From Nemertoderma westbladi (lineage: Eukaryota; Xenacoelomorpha; Nemertodermatida; Nemertodermatidae): 29,666 nucleotides of DNA. A program made the position numbers and the translations under genes. The notes under the pieces are model-generated. The model had not been told where the DNA came from. It saw only the letters and a list, made by a program, of their open reading frames with translations, and did no database searches. The DNA lies in contig JAUCBJ010008160.1 of NCBI GenBank assembly GCA_032718475.1, positions 1 through 29,666 on the forward strand, written 5' to 3'. This document shows, piece by piece, positions 1 to 9,573 of this stretch. Within the stretch, counting starts at the first letter, position 1, and each line of letters opens with the position of its first letter.

Positions 1-3000
1 GGCCTATCGTAATACCGGTATACAGCTTACAGTTTGTAGTATATATAATTCTGGAATAGAATTAATTACGAGTACCGGTATAATTTCAGCCTAGCTTTAT
101 AGAAATAAGATAATAGGCCTATCGTAAATACCGGTATATCAATTATTTTAGAATAATTGAATTTCTGAACTTTAGGGTTACTTGGTTACTTTAACTTACT
201 TTATTACCGTTATTTAAGCAGTAGTCCAACTGATATTGAGACCTAATTGTTATATGGTAGGCCTACTATTTATAAATCGTGAGATTTGATTTATAATATA
301 TATATACCCGTTTTAATGGGTTTTGTCAATTTTTGAAACAAATGTTATTATTTCTGGGGTAATCACTACACAAAGCGGTACGCTTTCAGTGAAGTGTTAC
401 GTACAGGACACTAAAACGAATAATACTAATTTACCTAAGTTACTTAATACTACAAATTACGTACAATTCGGGTGAGATTACAATCTCTAAATAAATGCAA
501 AAATTTACAAAAAACACAAAATACGAATTTTTAGGGTAATTTTACAAGAAGTCTACAAACCAGCCTAACAAAGGGTTAGAATACCGGTTATTACAACGGA
601 CAGGGTACTACGGTATTTGAAATAATAAGTAGTAGTAAATACACTGTGTTGTCTAGATAGGAAAATACCACCGCCTGACGACCTATAGCCGTATCGCTAT
701 AGGTTCTACGTTATGTATCACAGAGTGTTCCTACCTAGAGGTTAATAGAGCTAATCGAATGTGCCTATCAACCACTTTACAACACAAATATAATGTCTAC
801 AATAATTACTTCAGAAAGTACTGTACACTAAACCCTAAATTAGGTACGAGTACTTGTACAACAAATAATCAGTAGTTAAATATACTTGAACAGCTAAAAG
901 AACCACGGCATCTGCTGGAGTGACCGATGCGCAAAATCACCAGTCTTTACCTACGCCGAGCAGCCCGTGTAGTACCGGGGTTAATTTAACTATAGCGGTA
1001 TGTATAACAAACACAATTACTGTAGGAACAAACTTGGGGAATGAATGTTGCGGATAATCGCATAAACTCTGAATAATAAATATTACGCTACGCGTACAAA
1101 CTACTCAAACAAAATACAGACCGAACACTGACAGACTACTATCAAGCCTAAACAAACTACGGTATATGCAGACTCCGAAATGATTAGGGAGTATGCGCTC
1201 TAACCCAGTAGTGCGACTTATTCTTTAGTTGGGGGTTTACCTTACAGCGTTCGCTGCCCCGACTGCCTAACCGTACTTAATCGGACAGATGATCTACACA
1301 CGCGGCAATCCGTTCAGACCTAATAACAGCCAGACAACTATCCAGCCTACAAATTATCTAAATAAAATTATACGCTACCCGTACAGACTTACACAAACAA
1401 AGTACAGACTAAACGATGGCAGACTACTCTCAAGCCTAAATAAACTACAGGACATGCAGACTCCGAAATGATTAGGGAGTATGTGCTCTAACCCAGTAGT
1501 GCGACTTATTCTTTAGTTGGGGGTTTACCTCACTGCGTTCGCTGCCCCTACTTCCTAATCGTACTTAATCGGACAGGTGATCTACACACACTGCAATCCG
1601 TTCGGACTTAACAGCAATCAGACAACAGCTCAGCCTACAAATCGTCTGTACAATCTGATCAGGTTTACACGCCTTCTGTTCAATACTGGCCTACAAACAA
1701 ATAAAACTGACAGAAATAAGTAAGCTCCAAAAGAAACAAGGGGTGTACAGTCCCTAATCTCTTAAACAGCCTACCGGTATACAACAATCAAATCGAATAA
1801 TACTAGTGTACTTATACGGCAGTACCGGTTCTAGCGGTTGGGCCTACTGACCTACAGGTGTACTGTTCAGGTTTACCGGTTGACCGGTACTTTCAACTTT
1901 ATTGCTTACTGCAATAAAGAAGCTATATCCTTTAATGTTCGCGCTTTCAGACCTTTGGCAGTTTAACCCACCAAATTAAGATGTCTTCTAGATATTAAAT
2001 CAGTTTTTAGTCTATGACAAGTATTTGATTCACTACACTAGTCGAAACCAATCCGTGCGCGACCATTCACCCGCTGGAGATTCCCGGGAGATTGGGTTCG
2101 ACGGTTTAATTTTATTGCTATGTAAGCCTAATGTATTATTCGACTGACAGTATTATATAATCTCTGACAATATTATTCACCTTCGGGAATATTAACAGTT
2201 CCTTTAGGACGTGGCGCTTTATCTATATAAACAGAGTTATGACTTAAACTACTCACAACGATATGGCTTAATTATAATTCACATATATGGCGCATTCTTT
2301 AGGAATTGCTTCTTTAACAGACTCACTCATACACAATGCTGCACAATACTGCACACTAATCTGCCAATCTTCACTGATTTTAGTCACATATAAAAGGAAC
2401 ACAGACTGACTCATGTAGGGTCTATCAAATAACATTAGATTCACTTCAAACCACTTTAACATAAGTCACAATCGTTTATCTGTAACCCTTCTCTCTTACC
2501 TTCGGTATATCAAGAATATTGGGTTTCGGGGTTATTTATCGTTATTCCAAATATAATTATTCATCAACCATATTATGAAGAACTGACGGTAAATAGCAGT
2601 ATAAAACAACAATGAAAACACTGATTGTTATGAGTTTGCAATGTTTCAGCAGTCAGCATGTATGATCAGTCAGCAGGTGATTCCATGAGTCAGGTAGTTA
2701 AAGGATATATGCCCTTTATAATTAAACCTACTAGTGTAAGACTAAAAACAGTAAAGCACAAAATACTTCCAAGCCGTTCTTTCTTTGGCTCAGGACTGAA
2801 TGTAAACACTGCACATAGGCATTGCGTCATTTCTCGGAAATTTTCTGTACAAGGAGCCACAAAAACGCTCTAATTGGCTGACTGAACTGAGAGACGCCGT
2901 AGAACAAAGGAAATCAACACGTATGAATGTCACGCCTGTTAACCGTAGTCATAGTAACTACTGTTCAAGAGTAGCTATCACCCCTTTGCGTCACGAATTG

Positions 3001-3125
3001 CCATAGAATCATAAAATATGCCTTTCACAGTACACATACGGAGGAAATAGGTCTTAGATCCTCTAAAAACACCGATACAGCAATAATACGGTCTCTTACA
3101 CTTATTAAATCAACTACAGAGTATT
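1..3125. other. Non-coding left flank
   Basis: I find no convincing gene in this stretch; the short open frames show no domain or family resemblance. A word of about 22 bases containing GGCCTATCG and ACCGGTATA occurs at 1-22 and again near 117-139, with one base inserted. A 288-bp tandem duplication lies at about 1083-1660 and is listed separately. The rest is AT-rich single-copy-looking DNA. Terminal inverted repeats of the neighbouring viral element would be expected near its ends, but I could not recognise one here. Confidence 0.6.
1083..1660. repeat. 288-bp tandem duplication
   Basis: Two adjacent diverged copies. GACTCCGAAATGATTAGGGA starts at 1171 and again at 1459, a period of 288 bp. 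Both copies continue through a shared stretch ending in GTTCGCTGCCCC and then a shared TACTTAATCGGACAG. The copies differ by scattered substitutions and small indels, so the duplication is not recent. No coding potential is conserved between them. Confidence 0.85.
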
Positions 3126-4208
3126 TTAATGTAAAAGATAATAAAAATAACGGGGCAATTCAGCAAAGGCTTTTACAATATGTATTTCTTTCCTGCTATT
3201 TAAACTTAATGATTGATCATAAATATTAAAAACGATTACATTTATGGTTTCAACCAACGGCTCGGCAAATCTTAATTTTAATTGGCCGTTAGTATATATC
3301 GATGGCTGCGGATCTCTAACATAGCCGTCAGCGGTTAGGTCCCAGGATAGGAGGGGGCAATTACCTAAGTAGGTTTCATGGTCTATATTATTACCTCCAT
3401 AACTGTTAATATATGTATTAATGTTCTTCATTAATTGAGTATACTCAAAAATGTATGTTCCATCTGTAAAATTAGGCTCGTATATTACACCGCCTAGTGG
3501 AAGACCGTCTACAATCAGTTCCGCGCGTCTAAGGTTAAAATGTTCAAATTTCAAGGGATTGCTAATTAATTCTCCAGAATAAGCGTTATTTGTTATGAAG
3601 CCGATAATAACTAATTTGGGTTTTTTACCATCAAATATGTTTGTTTGGGTGTAATTTGTGGTTTGAGCGGGAATAGTAAATGTAGTAACCTCTTTCTTTT
3701 GAAATTGATATTCAATATCGTAACTCTCTAAACCTTTTAGGTGACTGCTTTCTATTACCGGATTAACCTCCATTCTAGGGATTAGGATCTTTACTTCATC
3801 TAATTCTAGCCGAAGATTTGTCACGGCGTTTGCGTTTGGAGTGATTTTAAAAATAAACGAATTTGATACTTTTCTAAAATGCATTCTTAAATCATACCCG
3901 GGTTGTATTATTTTACTTTCAGTATCAAAATCAATCGTCAATCCACTTACAAATTGCATTTGTTTACTAAAGGCATCACCAATAGGATGCGCACCGGGAT
4001 TAATTTCATTTCCGTGTTCAGATAAAGGCTGATGAAAGCCGCCCGCACCCAGTAGCCCATTTTTATCCTAGTAAGTTGTAAATAATAAATTGAATAAGTA
4101 CGACTTGTAGAAATAATGGTTATTGCTATTTTCAACCTGCTTCTCATTAAGGTCTATTTTAATATCACTCCACATAGTCTCTGAAGGGTAATTCAAGTCG
4201 TCGAGTTT
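3126..4208 (-). pseudogene. Major-capsid-like protein, 5'-truncated
   Basis: The longest intact frame (3126-3959, 277 aa) resembles the C-terminal part of proteins commonly auto-annotated in invertebrate genomes as 'F54H12.2-like', which I take to be the major capsid proteins of Polinton-like elements (recognised by pattern, not by a search). Visible hallmarks are a GYDLRMHF stretch near residue 22, a beta-rich middle, a NPLKFEHFNLRRAEL segment near residue 134 and LRFAEPLVETINVIVF near the end. The same frame is open upstream and still capsid-like, but is interrupted by TAG at 4068-4070. It continues to about 4208, where a TGA follows and similarity ends. The N-terminal portion of the protein is missing. 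It is the last viral gene on the minus strand. The calls of truncation and capsid role are inferred. Confidence 0.7.
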
Positions 4209-5534
4209 TCAAGTCGTCTATCCCACCGTACAGTACATTTTGTAATTAATAAGTTTCGTACGATATGCAGTTTCGTATAGAATTCATTGGATCTCGGTAC
4301 AAGGAACGTGACTTCCCTAGATTCACTTCGGAGATTAGATACTGGTTAAATTGTTTCATAATGCTTTGCTTTAAATTCAGTCTGTATTGGCTGTGTAGAA
4401 AATAAATCTAATTCCTTAATTAGCAAGTCGTTAGACTTGATTACTGTAAGAATTGTTGACTGACTGGCTGGCTGACTGACTGGCTGGCTGACTGACTGGC
4501 TGGCTGATCTACAGCCAAAACTACTCTAACGATTTTGATGAAATTTTCACAGCATCTAGATACCGCGATTCTAAGGTCCCTGGCATGATCAGCTACTCCG
4601 TCCATAGCCTCTGGGCTCGAAAAATAGAGATAAACGAAAAAAACGCCATAGGCGCAATGGTAAAATAACACCCATGACAGCTGGTGTTCTGATGGAAAAT
4701 GGCTTATGTAATGCAATTCTACACAAGGCTTAGTATAAATCGATGAGGTTGCCAAGATTATTGTACTCAGTACACCCATACTGTTTGTTTAGGCCCTACC
4801 AACCACTCTGTGCAAACAAACATCAACTGGTTGGTTTGCTATTCTATAGGGAGCCACCTAACAAGGAAGTACATACAGTGCCAACTTTATAATCATTCAC
4901 TGGGTTAGCCGGCTATTACAGCCTCAGCTGAATAACTCTTCCCAATGCTTTCTATGGCGATCTACAAGGTTACTCTCTCTTCTATGTTAATTGACGTGTA
5001 AGCTGATTGACTGTTAGTTACACAGTGTGTTGGGTACTATTGGATTGCACTGTATTTATAATAATAATTGTTTTATTTTTAAATCTTTCGGCCAACATTA
5101 ATTCTGTGGAGGCAGTATGCTTATAAGGTGGAATGTTTACTCAGCCTCATACTGATACTGTGTAAGGCTAACACTAACATTATAGTTTGAAATATATATA
5201 TCACTGCTTATTATCTGTATCAGGATACACACTGTGGCATTCTAAATGTTTTATACTGTAGGTGATTGACATTGTGCAAGCTGAATGACTGTTAGTTCTT
5301 TCAGACCATAGCCAAACATTGTTGAGGGAATTTAGTTTAGTTCACTCTACTGTGCCATTCAACTGAATGAATTTGAGCAATTGCCAAATTACAGAGTGGG
5401 ATCTCTCTCTGACCATAGGTAAATAGCCCTTCCATTCTGACCATAGGTAAACATTGTTGAGGGAATTTATATTTGATTGATGACTTCCGACTTGCTTAAC
5501 GGCGTCTTGACGCCGTCTCTAGTAATTGACATTA
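4209..5534. other. Non-viral spacer between capsid genes
   Basis: No viral coding signal is visible, although the missing N-terminal part of the capsid-like gene should lie here. The stretch holds a TGACTGGC-type microsatellite at 4454-4506. It also holds diverged direct repeats: CATTGTTGAGGGAATTTA occurs near 5318 and 5452, and ACTGTTAGTT occurs near 5008 and 5289. It is probably inserted DNA plus deletion of the original viral sequence. Confidence 0.5.
4454..4506. repeat. TGACTGGC microsatellite
   Basis: Alternating TGACTGAC, TGGCTGGC and related units occur in about six tandem steps. The Gln/Ser/Pro-rich frame on the minus strand through it is an artefact of the repeat. Confidence 0.85.
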
Positions 5535-6098
5535 TTAAAAAATACTTTTTTCGCAGTGTTTCAGTTTGCCTTTTTTTATTTTTCTATTTTTACTACGCCG
5601 ATGATGTATGTTCATAGACATTGGTCTAGTAGGTCGCTTTAAATCTCTATAAACTTTTTCTACAACAGATCTGGTTGATGGTTTCATTTTATTTAATGCT
5701 TTATTAATAACCATATTAGCCTGCTGATGTAAGACTCGCTTACCTTTTGGTATTACGTGTTGTCTCATAAATTTTGTGGTAAATGGTAAAGCTTTTTGTA
5801 ACACTTTTTTTGCTAATGGCTTACCAAATTTTTTCAATGTAGATAAAGCGTCTGTAAATATACCTTCCCCGTGTTGATTTGCCCGCATACCTCTACGATA
5901 ACGCTGAAAACGACGTTGTTTTAAGTTTGGACCAAATGCTCCAATTTGTTGTCCGTAAGGGTCAATATATGAACCACCTCGAAAAACAGGAACTTGCGTC
6001 GAGCCTCTCGTACTTCTACCGCCTTTAAAAACAGCAAGATTAGATTCTGCACCACCATATTGTGGTTTACTGTATCTTTGAAATAAATCGGAATCCAT
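5535..6098 (-). CDS. Basic minor-capsid-like protein (pVI/pX-like)
   Basis: A 187-aa, strongly basic protein. Residues 1-75 are Gly/Arg/Gln-rich. A glycine motif HGEGIF near residue 77 opens a predicted amphipathic segment rich in Lys, Ala, Leu and Phe, and the C-terminus is a run of Arg/Lys (HHRRSKNRKIKKGKLKH). This layout resembles the minor capsid/core proteins of Polinton-like and adenovirus-like particles, where an amphipathic helix can disrupt membranes and basic tails bind DNA. That role is inferred from composition only. The gene starts one base from the stop of its upstream neighbour (6100-6954), which suggests an intact compact gene block. The ATG at 6096-6098 is the natural start. 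Confidence 0.6.
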   Translation of the reverse strand: MDSDLFQRYSKPQYGGAESNLAVFKGGRSTRGSTQVPVFRGGSYIDPYGQQIGAFGPNLKQRRFQRYRRGMRANQHGEGIFTDALSTLKKFGKPLAKKVLQKALPFTTKFMRQHVIPKGKRVLHQQANMVINKALNKMKPSTRSVVEKVYRDLKRPTRPMSMNIHHRRSKNRKIKKGKLKHCEKSIF

Positions 6099-6099
6099 T

Positions 6100-6954
6100 T
6101 TAATTTATTCGTTTAAAGTGTAATGTAATAGATGTTGTCCCGTATTCAAAATTCAAATCTTTTCCTTCTTTGTCTGTTATTTCAATATGAATGTATGTTA
6201 TCTTATATGATTTTTTTACAGGGATATAATGAATTGTATCCTTGACAAATTCTTTATTTATTACGCTACCATATTTCACATCATCAGGTATCGCGACACG
6301 ACGATGTAAAGCTAAGCCAAAATCATTAATATATTCATTTTCAATTATATTAGTAGTCACGTACATGTTCGATTTAGGTTCTGGAATAGAATTGGGTGGT
6401 TGAGGGCATAAAAATACCATCTGGTAAGCTTTTTCTTCATTTCCGATAACCTTTATTAAATAACCCTTTATGTTATTTTTCGTCTTCAAAATAATTTTAA
6501 AATTTGGATTTAAATTCGCACCGAGATTATTTTCAGTAATTCCAAAATAATAGGCTAATTGTTGACCTATAAATAACTCTCGTACAGTTTTCCCTAAAAT
6601 AAATTGCAACCTATTTTGCTGAGTATTTTCAACTATTTGTAATTTATCTTTCAACGCCCCAGTGTTAAAATAATCTATAATGTCATTGATACTGTAGAAC
6701 AAACCGGATGGAAGTGTATCCTCAAAATTTTTTTTCCCTTTTTTTAATAAAATAACATTCTCTACATTGTTATACATGGACGGCAACGTAGCTAAGTAAA
6801 ATATACTTTTTATACCTACCACCCAGTTTTCGTTTGGATTTATAGGTAAGGCTCCATGAAAATTGATCTGATAATTACTAGCGCTATTGCGGGGAAAATC
6901 AATTGGACAGGAGTTACTCGGTAGTCTAACGTAGAATTCATCCATCATCCCCAC
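6100..6954 (-). CDS. Putative capsid-associated protein, paralog B
   Basis: A 284-aa protein without a transmembrane segment or signal peptide. Its N-terminus (FYVRLPSNSCPIDFPRNSAS, then NENWVVGIKSIFYLATLPS) matches the pattern of the adjacent 282-aa protein: a beta strand ending in LPS/LSD, a Pro-Asn turn, and a conserved hydrophobic strand. Both also have SGLFYSINDIIDYFN-like and QLAYYFGI-like segments in the same order. I recognise this pair from invertebrate Polinton-like elements, where they sit with capsid genes, but their function is not established. A penton, spike or other minor structural role is my inference. The reading frame is intact and ends one base before the next gene. ATG at 6952-6954; another in-frame ATG lies two codons on. 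Confidence 0.6.
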   Translation of the reverse strand: MGMMDEFYVRLPSNSCPIDFPRNSASNYQINFHGALPINPNENWVVGIKSIFYLATLPSMYNNVENVILLKKGKKNFEDTLPSGLFYSINDIIDYFNTGALKDKLQIVENTQQNRLQFILGKTVRELFIGQQLAYYFGITENNLGANLNPNFKIILKTKNNIKGYLIKVIGNEEKAYQMVFLCPQPPNSIPEPKSNMYVTTNIIENEYINDFGLALHRRVAIPDDVKYGSVINKEFVKDTIHYIPVKKSYKITYIHIEITDKEGKDLNFEYGTTSITLHFKRIN

Positions 6955-6960
6955 CGCGTA

Positions 6961-7809
6961 TTAACTAAGTGTTATAACAGTGCGACCTCCGCTAAAATTA
7001 ATTAATTCGCCTTGCCCGTCACGTAAAGTAATTAATATTGTTTTTAGTTTTTTATTCAACAATGGGTAATAGCAAATGCTCTCGTATTCGTGATTAATAT
7101 ATTTTTGATTTAATTGTGTTAATGGACAGGTTCTTAAGAGTGGAGCTAAAGCGTCGCCAACAAATGAGCTCTTAATAATATCTGTATATATGAAGATAGT
7201 GTCTTTATTACGAGTTATATTCGTGGGAGCTGGAAAATCTAAAATGCCAATTTCCGAAATTTTTGGTCCGCTATAATTTAAAATTAATATCGGCTGTTCT
7301 ATATTGCTTAATTCATCTACTGTAGTGGTACTGTATATATCCCAATTCGGAATACCTGGATGATTCTGATCCAATAACGGTTTTAAGCCTAGAAATTGTA
7401 TTAAATCACCACGTAGACTTAATTGTATATTTTTCAACTTTTTAGGAAATTTAAATTTAATTCTAGAATTATTTGTATTAAAAATGAATTCGAAATCTCT
7501 ATATTTCGCTTCAGAATTAAACAGTTTATTTATATCATCAATAATCACTTGAATAGAGCTATGCATACCAGGAAATAAACTATATATTTTGGCATCTTTT
7601 GCATCTACCCCGATTGACAGCGAGATTTGAGTTTGCAGCGTAATATTACTGTATGTTGCTTGGTATTGTAGCTCGGCAAGCCCAATTTTAGCGTTTGGAC
7701 CAATATATAATTCTTCGGCTAAATCAACAGTAAACTTGCTAGGATTATTATTGGGATAAGTGTTTAATGAGCTATCTGAAAGTAGAGTGATATATGTATC
7801 TGTGGCCAT
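6961..7809 (-). CDS. Putative capsid-associated protein, paralog A
   Basis: A 282-aa, beta-rich protein. It begins with a short strand plus LLSDSSLNTYPNNNPSKF and then IGLAELQYQATYSN. It contains SLFPGMHSSIQVIIDDINKL near residue 80 and LIQFLGLKP near 136. The order and spacing of these blocks are shared with the 284-aa protein that follows 6 bp downstream, so the two look like tandem duplicates. It is likely a virion structural protein, inferred from its position between the integrase and capsid genes. An AAT-repeat leader abuts the ATG, as it does for the packaging ATPase, and a 14-bp motif is repeated upstream (7875 and 8006). The frame is complete. Confidence 0.6.
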   Translation of the reverse strand: MATDTYITLLSDSSLNTYPNNNPSKFTVDLAEELYIGPNAKIGLAELQYQATYSNITLQTQISLSIGVDAKDAKIYSLFPGMHSSIQVIIDDINKLFNSEAKYRDFEFIFNTNNSRIKFKFPKKLKNIQLSLRGDLIQFLGLKPLLDQNHPGIPNWDIYSTTTVDELSNIEQPILILNYSGPKISEIGILDFPAPTNITRNKDTIFIYTDIIKSSFVGDALAPLLRTCPLTQLNQKYINHEYESICYYPLLNKKLKTILITLRDGQGELINFSGGRTVITLS

Positions 7810-8050
7810 TATTATTATTATTTAAGCTCTCTCTACTTGACTCCTTTGTACATACAGTATAATGTTAAATTATAGACATCTGTGACCACGTTCATTGTCG
7901 CATCTTCTACAGTATATGCGAGGGATCAATATTTTACTGGCTTTATTTAAAGCGGATGAACTATAGATATAGTAATATCATTCGAGTTAATATTGATTAA
8001 TTACGGACATATGTGACCAAAATGAATTAATATACAGTATAAACCTAAGC
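7810..8050 (-). promoter_or_regulatory. Candidate viral promoter region
   Basis: The gap between the integrase stop and the 282-aa gene. On the plus strand it contains GACATCTGTGACCA at 7875-7888 and GACATATGTGACCA at 8006-8019 (one mismatch). TACAGTATAA occurs twice nearby, and an AT-rich stretch precedes the (AAT)n leader at 7810-7823. The paired motif could be a promoter or origin-type signal; that is inference. Confidence 0.35.
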
Positions 8051-8905
8051 TTATTGAATATGCTGTACCCACGACTGTTTCTTGGATCCGATGAATCGGA
8101 CTAAATATTCTTTCTTCCCATTGCGTACACGTTCTTTAAGTTTGCCAATATTTTTATCAATCGGGAGATAAATATTACTATTCGGGTGGATCTTTTGGAG
8201 TTCGTATGAATAAAATGAGCCATTTATTATAGCTCCAGCGCTGTCCTTAATATCGAACATTACCGCTGGTACTCTATCCAACCTGACACGAAGAATAATA
8301 AATAATTCACGTGTCCATTGTTCTCGATAGCCTTTAGCAAAAGCAGTACGAGCGATAGATAATCGTACTGTATCTCCAACATTAAATTTTATTTTCTTGT
8401 GATTAATGTGTCTATATTTCCCATATAATCTATTCATTAATTCGGTTTCATTAAATTTATTAACTTCAATGGGAGTCATTTGTATTGTCCTATGATATGA
8501 CCTATTATAAGCCGAGATAAGCTTAGGTAAAATTTTTATCCAAACATTATTTCCCCGTTGCGTGAAAATTTTGAACATCTTTGTTATTAATGTTCTATTG
8601 AATCTCTCGACAATAGCCACCTTATTCACAGAGTACATTACGTAATACTGTATACCTAACGTATCTAAATATTTCCTTACAGATTTATTTAGAAACTCAG
8701 AACCTTGATCAGTCGCGATTCTGTTTGGTTTTCCTTTCTGGAATATTTTTTGCAATATACTAATAATTTCAATACCCTTTTTTGTTTTCATACCATAGGC
8801 AAAAGCAAGCCTGCTAAAGGCATCAATACATGTTAATATATAGTTATAATTATTATTTTGCGATTTATATTGCTGCATATCCACCAGATCTATCATATTT
8901 ACAGT
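8051..8905 (-). pseudogene. Polinton-like integrase, C-terminal part (split)
   Basis: RVE-family DDE integrase catalytic core. The acidic residues appear in the motifs MIDLVDM, ATDQGSEF and KVAIVERFNR, at residues 18, 78 and 112 of the 296-codon open frame. That is 33 residues between the second Asp and the Glu. The last about 30 residues (KKEYLVRFIGSKKQSWVQ) look like a chromodomain, which is usual for Polinton integrases. The first frame codon is GTG inside foreign DNA. True integrase sequence begins near MIDLVDM, because a LINE is inserted just upstream. The N-terminal part is at 11576-11817. The catalytic core itself has no internal stop, so the LINE insertion is the main lesion. Confidence 0.85.
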
Positions 8906-9573
8906 TAGTAAATCAACCAACCCACATAAAGGGCCATACACTAGATCTGGTGCTAGTACACACTGACGACCAGAATATCGTTTGCAACGTTTTTGTACGA
9001 AATATAGGTTTATCCGACCACTTTGCAGTCTACTTTAACTTGAATTTCACTAAACCAGCCGATATATCACAGACAATAAGTTACCGAAATATAAGTAAAA
9101 TAAACGGTAATCTGTTTTTGGAGGATTTAAAACATTCACCAGTATGCGACTCTCCTTCTGGTGATATTAATGGAGTTATTAAAATGTATAATGATAACCT
9201 AATGAACATACTCGATAAACACGCCCCATTACAAACAAAAACTGTTTCCATGAGGCCGAAGGCAAATTGGTACACTGATGAGATTAACGACGCAAAAAGA
9301 AAACGCAGAAGATTGGAGCGCCGATATCGAAAGACGAATATCTGTGCTGATTGTATCGCCTATCGCCTACAGTGCACGGTGGTTGCCAATACGATAGCGT
9401 CAGCAAAAGAGACATATTATAGTAACATTATAAAGAATAATGCAGGTGATCAACGAAAACTATTTTCAGTGGCTGCCAAAATACTTTATCGTAAAAACAA
9501 AAGTACATTGCCTTCACACGAGGATGATGAAAAGTTGGCGAACAGTTTATGGAATTCTTTGACAAGAAAATAA
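8887..9573 (+). pseudogene. LINE endonuclease C-terminal and linker
   Basis: The end of an APE-type endonuclease domain: NQPTHIKGHTLDLVLV followed by LSDHFAVYFNL, the S-D-H catalytic motif that closes the domain. A linker typical of CR1/L2 ORF2 follows (NILDKHAPLQTKTV, then a basic KRKRRRLERRYRKT stretch). The open frame runs a further 57 bp into viral DNA on the left, which is accidental. A frameshift at about 9545-9552 ends it; the natural continuation EFFDKKIKDIRYD lies in the next frame. Confidence 0.85.

Noticed and set aside
2090-2110. GGGTTCGACGG as a possible tRNA B box
   Set aside because: No A box, acceptor stem or cloverleaf could be formed around it.
2268-2462. 64-aa minus-strand frame in the left flank
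   Set aside because: No recognisable domain, neighbours or regulatory context.
4441-4779. 112-aa minus-strand frame with a Gln/Ser tail
   Set aside because: Half of it is the TGACTGGC microsatellite. The remainder resembles no family and has no link to the viral genes.
8830-8886. N-terminal extension of the LINE endonuclease frame
   Set aside because: These codons lie in the viral integrase on the other strand. The LINE match begins at about 8887.
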